From assembly GCF_011762025.1 (NCBI RefSeq), contig NZ_JAASQR010000001.1, forward strand, positions 1-64,000: 64,000 nt of DNA. The letters are read 5' to 3'. Shown here one piece after another: positions 61,789 through 64,000 of the stretch. Within the stretch, counting starts at the first letter, position 1, and the number at the start of each line of letters is the position of its first letter. The notes under the pieces are model-generated. The model had not been told where the DNA came from, did not search any database, and was given only the letters and a program-made list of their open reading frames with translations. The translations under genes and the position numbers were made by a program. Source of the stretch: Sphingobium vermicomposti (lineage in GTDB: Bacteria; Pseudomonadota; Alphaproteobacteria; Sphingomonadales; Sphingomonadaceae).

Positions 61789-61872
61789 CCGTCACCCCAG
61801 TGAAAGCTGGGGTCTCAGGCCGGATAGGTCCGACCTGACGGCCTGAGATGCCAGCCTTCGCTGGCATGACGG
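61789..61872. repeat. Compound hairpin repeat inside the atp operon, family 2
   Basis: Arms of 34 bases (61789-61822 and 61839-61872) are complementary except for a few positions. Each contains a smaller hairpin (CCAGC GAAG GCTGG type) like those of 52752-52817. It lies between atpA and atpG, so it is transcribed within the operon and could change mRNA stability or subunit ratio. Confidence 0.75.
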
Positions 61873-61895
61873 AACAGGATTGAACGAGACGTCAA

Positions 61896-64000
<2,105 letters not shown>

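Overview
The window is a piece of a high-GC alphaproteobacterial chromosome, most likely from Sphingomonadaceae (Sphingobium, Sphingomonas or a near relative). The grounds are the gene content and order (DUF1178-Nit-GrxC-ComF, LptF/LptG, GlnE-Bcp-DUF455, def-recR/fmt-truA, and an atpHAGD F1 operon without linked F0 genes), an HPr-rel-A kinase cluster, and several dispersed hairpin repeats of a kind common in these genomes. The species cannot be fixed from sequence reading alone.

Region 1 (1-13.7 kb) is an integrated mobile element, probably an integrative mobilizable element. It holds a YedK/HMCES-like DNA-protein crosslinking protein with small unknown genes, two DEDDh exonuclease-like proteins, a twin four-cysteine repeat protein beside a decayed relative, a MobA/MobL-type relaxase with a nested inverted repeat just upstream (candidate oriT), a three-gene unknown operon on the other side of that repeat, and a large serine recombinase. 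The recombinase reading frame ends inside the 3' half of tRNA-Arg(CCT), which marks the right attachment site. No type IV secretion genes are seen, and the left end lies outside the window.

Region 2 (13.7-40 kb) is core chromosome. It carries nitrilase-like, glutaredoxin and ComF genes, a methyltransferase, two DAG-kinase-like lipid kinases, LptF/LptG, a fatty acid desaturase, a calcineurin-like phosphoesterase, ExoIII, ErpA, an M23 peptidase, GlnE-Bcp-DUF455, a NepR-like small protein, a YpfJ-like metalloprotease, a patatin/3-hydroxybutyrate dehydrogenase pair, an outer-membrane protein and an M20 peptidase. It ends in an HPr-rel-A cluster: nucleotidyltransferase, HprK-like kinase, PqqD-like protein, and a twin-arginine small protein that may be its substrate.

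Region 3 (40-47.5 kb) is a complete phosphate regulon: phoR, a Pho-box-like site, then pstSCAB-phoU-phoB. Region 4 (47.5-64 kb) is housekeeping: def, recR, fmt, truA, a queuosine-precursor transporter, tRNA-Arg(TCT), a TalC-type aldolase, priA, ada, a membrane-anchored trypsin-like protease, and atpHAGD cut off by the window end. Compound hairpin repeats sit in several intergenic gaps here, including one inside the atp operon between atpA and atpG and one that supplies the last codons of truA.
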